Source of the DNA: Ditibartonella apis
GTDB taxonomy: Bacteria; Pseudomonadota; Alphaproteobacteria; Rhizobiales; Rhizobiaceae
Direction: 5' to 3'
Length of the DNA: 64,000 bases
Assembly: GCF_001952075.1 (NCBI RefSeq)
Contig: NZ_LXYU01000001.1
Coordinates: 496,001-560,000 of the forward strand
The notes beneath the pieces are model-generated. The model was not told the origin of the DNA, ran no database searches, and worked only from the letters and a program-made list of their open reading frames with translations. Numbering within the stretch: position 1 is the first letter of the stretch; each line of letters starts with the position of its first letter. Of the stretch, positions 61,942 to 64,000 are shown piece by piece. The translations under genes and the position numbers were made by a program.

Positions 61942-63486
61942 ATGTTTGATTCCTTACAGGAACGTCTGGGCACCATTCTGAACAATCTGACAGGGCGGGG
62001 AAGCCTGTCGGAGCAGGATGTTGCAACCGCTCTGCGTGAGGTCCGTCGTGCGCTGATTGAAGCCGATGTTGCACTTGATGTTGTGCGCTCCTTTACCGAC
62101 CGTGTCCGTGAAAAGGCGGTTGGTGCCAATCTCTTGAAATCAATCAAACCGGGGCAAATGGTTGTCAAACTCGTTCATGACGAGTTGGTGGAAATGCTTG
62201 GCACGGAAGGCATTTCAATAGACCTTAATGCACCTTCACCGGTTGTTATCATGATGGTCGGCCTGCAAGGTTCAGGTAAAACCACAACTTCGGCAAAAAT
62301 TGCCAAACGTCTTACTGAAAAACAGAACAAGAAAGTCTTGATGGCTTCTCTTGATACGCGTCGTCCGGCAGCTCAGGAACAATTGCGCCAGCTCGGCGAA
62401 CAGATTCATGTGCCGACATTGCCGATCATCGCCGGCCAGACACCGGTGGAAATAGCTGCCCGTGCTGTTCAGGCGGCCAAACTTGGCGGTCAGGATGTTG
62501 TTATTCTCGACACTGCCGGTCGCACCCATATTGATGAGCCGCTCATGGTCGAAATGGCCGACATTAAGGCCAAATCCGCACCACATGAAATATTGCTCGT
62601 TGCCGATAGTCTGACCGGTCAGGATGCTGTCAACCTTGCCCGTTCGTTTGACGAGCGTGTGGGCATTACCGGTATCATATTGACACGTATGGATGGTGAC
62701 GGGCGCGGTGGTGCTGCTCTTTCCATGCGCGCTGTGACCGGCAAACCGATCAAGGCCATTGCAACCGGCGAAAAAATGGAAGCGCTGGAAGAATTCCATC
62801 CTCGTCGCATTGCCGATCGTATTCTAGGTATGGGCGACATTGTTTCGCTGGTTGAAAAAGCTGCCGAAACAATAGATCAGGAAAAAGCCGCCGCACTTGC
62901 CAAAAAAATGCAAAAGGGCAAATTCGACCTGAGCGATTTGGCCGAACAGCTCAAGCAAATGAAAAAATTGGGTGGCATGGGCGGCATTCTCGGTATGATG
63001 CCAGGTATCGGAAAAATGAAAGACCAGATTGCGGCTGCCGGTCTTGACGACAATCTTTTTAACCGCCAATTGGCCATTATTTCTTCCATGACCAAAGAAG
63101 AACGTGCCAATCCGGATCTTTTGAAACATAGCCGCAAACAGCGCATTGCCAAAGGGTCGGGTACCAATGCGGCCGACATCAACAAACTTCTTAAAATGCA
63201 TCGCCAGATGGCCGACATGATGAAAATGATGGGCGGCAAAGGCAAAGGCGGTCTGATGCAGAAGATGATGGGCGGCATTGGCGCCAAATTGGGATTTGGC
63301 GGTTTGGGTGGTGGTCTTCCCGATCTTTCGTCAATGGATCCCAAGCAATTGGAAAAAATTCAGAAACAGGCTGAAAGTGCAGGCCTTGGAAACAAACTTC
63401 CCGGTCTTGGTGGCGGGACATTACCCGGACTGCCTTCAAGCGGAACAAAATTCCAAGGGCTTCCCGGCCTGCCGAAAAAGCATTGA
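61942..63486 (+). CDS. ffh: Signal recognition particle protein (SRP54)
   Basis: A 514-residue GTPase that targets membrane proteins with the SRP RNA. N domain 1-95; G-L-Q-G-S-G-K-T-T-T (about 109-118) is G1, D-T-R-R-P-A-A near 139, D-T-A-G-R-T near 191-196 is G3, and T-R-M-D-G-D-G-R-G-G-A near 249-259 closes the G domain. The M domain (about 300-440) holds the methionine-rich groove and S-x-x-R-x-x-R RNA motif; the C-terminal tail is Gly/Leu-rich. It starts the ffh, chorismate mutase, rpsP operon. Confidence 0.97.
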   Translation: MFDSLQERLGTILNNLTGRGSLSEQDVATALREVRRALIEADVALDVVRSFTDRVREKAVGANLLKSIKPGQMVVKLVHDELVEMLGTEGISIDLNAPSPVVIMMVGLQGSGKTTTSAKIAKRLTEKQNKKVLMASLDTRRPAAQEQLRQLGEQIHVPTLPIIAGQTPVEIAARAVQAAKLGGQDVVILDTAGRTHIDEPLMVEMADIKAKSAPHEILLVADSLTGQDAVNLARSFDERVGITGIILTRMDGDGRGGAALSMRAVTGKPIKAIATGEKMEALEEFHPRRIADRILGMGDIVSLVEKAAETIDQEKAAALAKKMQKGKFDLSDLAEQLKQMKKLGGMGGILGMMPGIGKMKDQIAAAGLDDNLFNRQLAIISSMTKEERANPDLLKHSRKQRIAKGSGTNAADINKLLKMHRQMADMMKMMGGKGKGGLMQKMMGGIGAKLGFGGLGGGLPDLSSMDPKQLEKIQKQAESAGLGNKLPGLGGGTLPGLPSSGTKFQGLPGLPKKH

Positions 63487-63509
63487 AAAACGAAGAAACG
63501 TTGAAGATT

Positions 63510-63815
63510 ATGAGTGATACGAAAATTCCTGAAGAGCTTTTGCAACTTCGTGAGTCGATTGACAATTTTGATGCCGCACTTGTGCATATCCTTGCCGAAC
63601 GGTTCCGCTGCACCAAAGCTGTCGGAGTATTAAAGGCAAAATACGGCCTTCCGCCCGCCGATCCGTCACGTGAAAAACGTCAGGTAGCTCGTCTGCGCAA
63701 GCTTGCAGAAGAAAGCCATCTTGATCCTGATTTTGCAGAGAAATTCTTAAGTTTTATTGTCAAAGAAGTTATTCGTCACCATGAAGCGACAGCTTTGAAA
63801 CTTAATTCGAAATAA
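63510..63815 (+). CDS. Chorismate mutase (AroQ)
   Basis: A 101-residue stand-alone AroQ mutase. R-E-S-I-D-N-F-D-A-A-L-V-H-I-L-A-E-R (about 14-31) is helix 1 with the catalytic Arg, and later V-L-K-A-K and R-E-K-R-Q-V complete the site. It converts chorismate to prephenate, feeding the tyrC gene at 13557. ATG at 63510; a TTG at 63483 within the ffh stop region would add nine residues. Directly downstream of ffh, as in other Rhizobiales. Confidence 0.9.
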   Translation: MSDTKIPEELLQLRESIDNFDAALVHILAERFRCTKAVGVLKAKYGLPPADPSREKRQVARLRKLAEESHLDPDFAEKFLSFIVKEVIRHHEATALKLNSK

Positions 63816-63897
63816 GAAAACAATTCTGCCGGAACACGAAAAGGCCGGCGGCAACCCGATTGGTTAAAAAACCAAAACCGACAATAGGAGATAAAAC

Positions 63898-64000
63898 ATG
63901 TCGTTGAAAATTCGTCTGTCACGCGCAGGTTCAAAAAAGCGTCCTTACTACCATATCGTTATCGCCGATATCCGCAGCCCGCGTGATGGCCGGTTTATCG
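63898..64000 (+). CDS. rpsP: 30S ribosomal protein S16, 5' part
   Basis: The first 34 residues ([18 protein letters not shown]) match the S16 N-terminus exactly in style; the gene continues beyond the window edge. AGGAG lies 9 bases before the ATG. The expected rimM, trmD and rplS should follow. Confidence 0.96.
   Translation, partial: MSLKIRLSRAGSKKRPYYHIVIADIRSPRDGRFI

Noticed and set aside
1-64000. CRISPR array, prophage or insertion sequence
   Set aside because: No evenly spaced repeats, Cas genes, phage structural genes or transposase frames were seen.

Overview
The window looks like a chromosomal segment of a moderately AT-rich alphaproteobacterium of the Rhizobiales. Supporting signs are a fused MnhA/B antiporter subunit, a BA14K-type protein, the nspC/carboxynorspermidine dehydrogenase pair, the tsaD / hemD / COG4223 / hemY cluster, a metX-metW pair, and the order ffh, chorismate mutase, rpsP. 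Gene types and base composition fit the Brucella/Bartonella neighbourhood, possibly a non-pathogenic Bartonella-like lineage. That placement is inference from gene content only; no marker gene was compared.

Layout. 1-7 kb: end of a MAPEG gene, a LysE/RhtB exporter, lpdA, then a reverse-strand polyamine pair (nspC, carboxynorspermidine dehydrogenase) with a TraB/GumN lipoprotein-like gene, and a BA14K protein. 7-13.3 kb: a six-gene mnh (mrp/pha) Na+(K+)/H+ antiporter operon in which every junction overlaps. 13.5-18.5 kb: tyrC-hisC (reverse) and metX-metW-kinase (forward). 18.5-21.9 kb: modE-modA-modB-modC with a near-ideal ModE operator in front. 22-27.8 kb: a 2-hydroxyacid dehydrogenase, D-amino-acid transaminase, and a TrpXYZ-like ABC importer running straight into holA.

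27.9-32.3 kb is the only clearly accessory stretch. It starts at tRNA-Gly(GCC), then holds inverted repeats, an orphan acetolactate decarboxylase, two broken restriction-type genes (a DUF5655 fragment and a frameshifted hsdM fragment) and a DASS-family dicarboxylate transporter. The decarboxylase and the transporter each carry a similar palindrome upstream, which suggests shared regulation.

32.4-39.4 kb: a divergent DJ-1 enzyme/regulator pair, thiD with a small secreted protein, and a three-subunit periplasmic gluconate-dehydrogenase-type complex (Tat-exported small subunit, GMC flavoprotein, triheme cytochrome c). 39.5-42.8 kb: plsC, the bioMNY biotin importer and a universal stress protein. 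43-48.6 kb: DD-carboxypeptidase overlapping a CobW-family metal GTPase, a TusA-like protein overlapping an L,D-transpeptidase lipoprotein, and a 707-bp gap. 48.6-57 kb: tsaD-gpsA-YciI-EVE-methyltransferase on the reverse strand, facing hemD, COG4223, hemY, TerB and a glutamine amidotransferase. 57-64 kb: ChaC, DUF2125, pdxY, carbonic anhydrase, a lytic transglycosylase, and ffh, chorismate mutase and the start of rpsP.

Most of the window is ordinary core metabolism and envelope biology. No CRISPR array, intact insertion sequence, integrase or prophage was seen. The points most worth following up are the tRNA-adjacent accessory patch with its shared palindromes and decayed defence genes, the ModE operator, the apparent absence of hemC from its usual place, and the relocation of holA.
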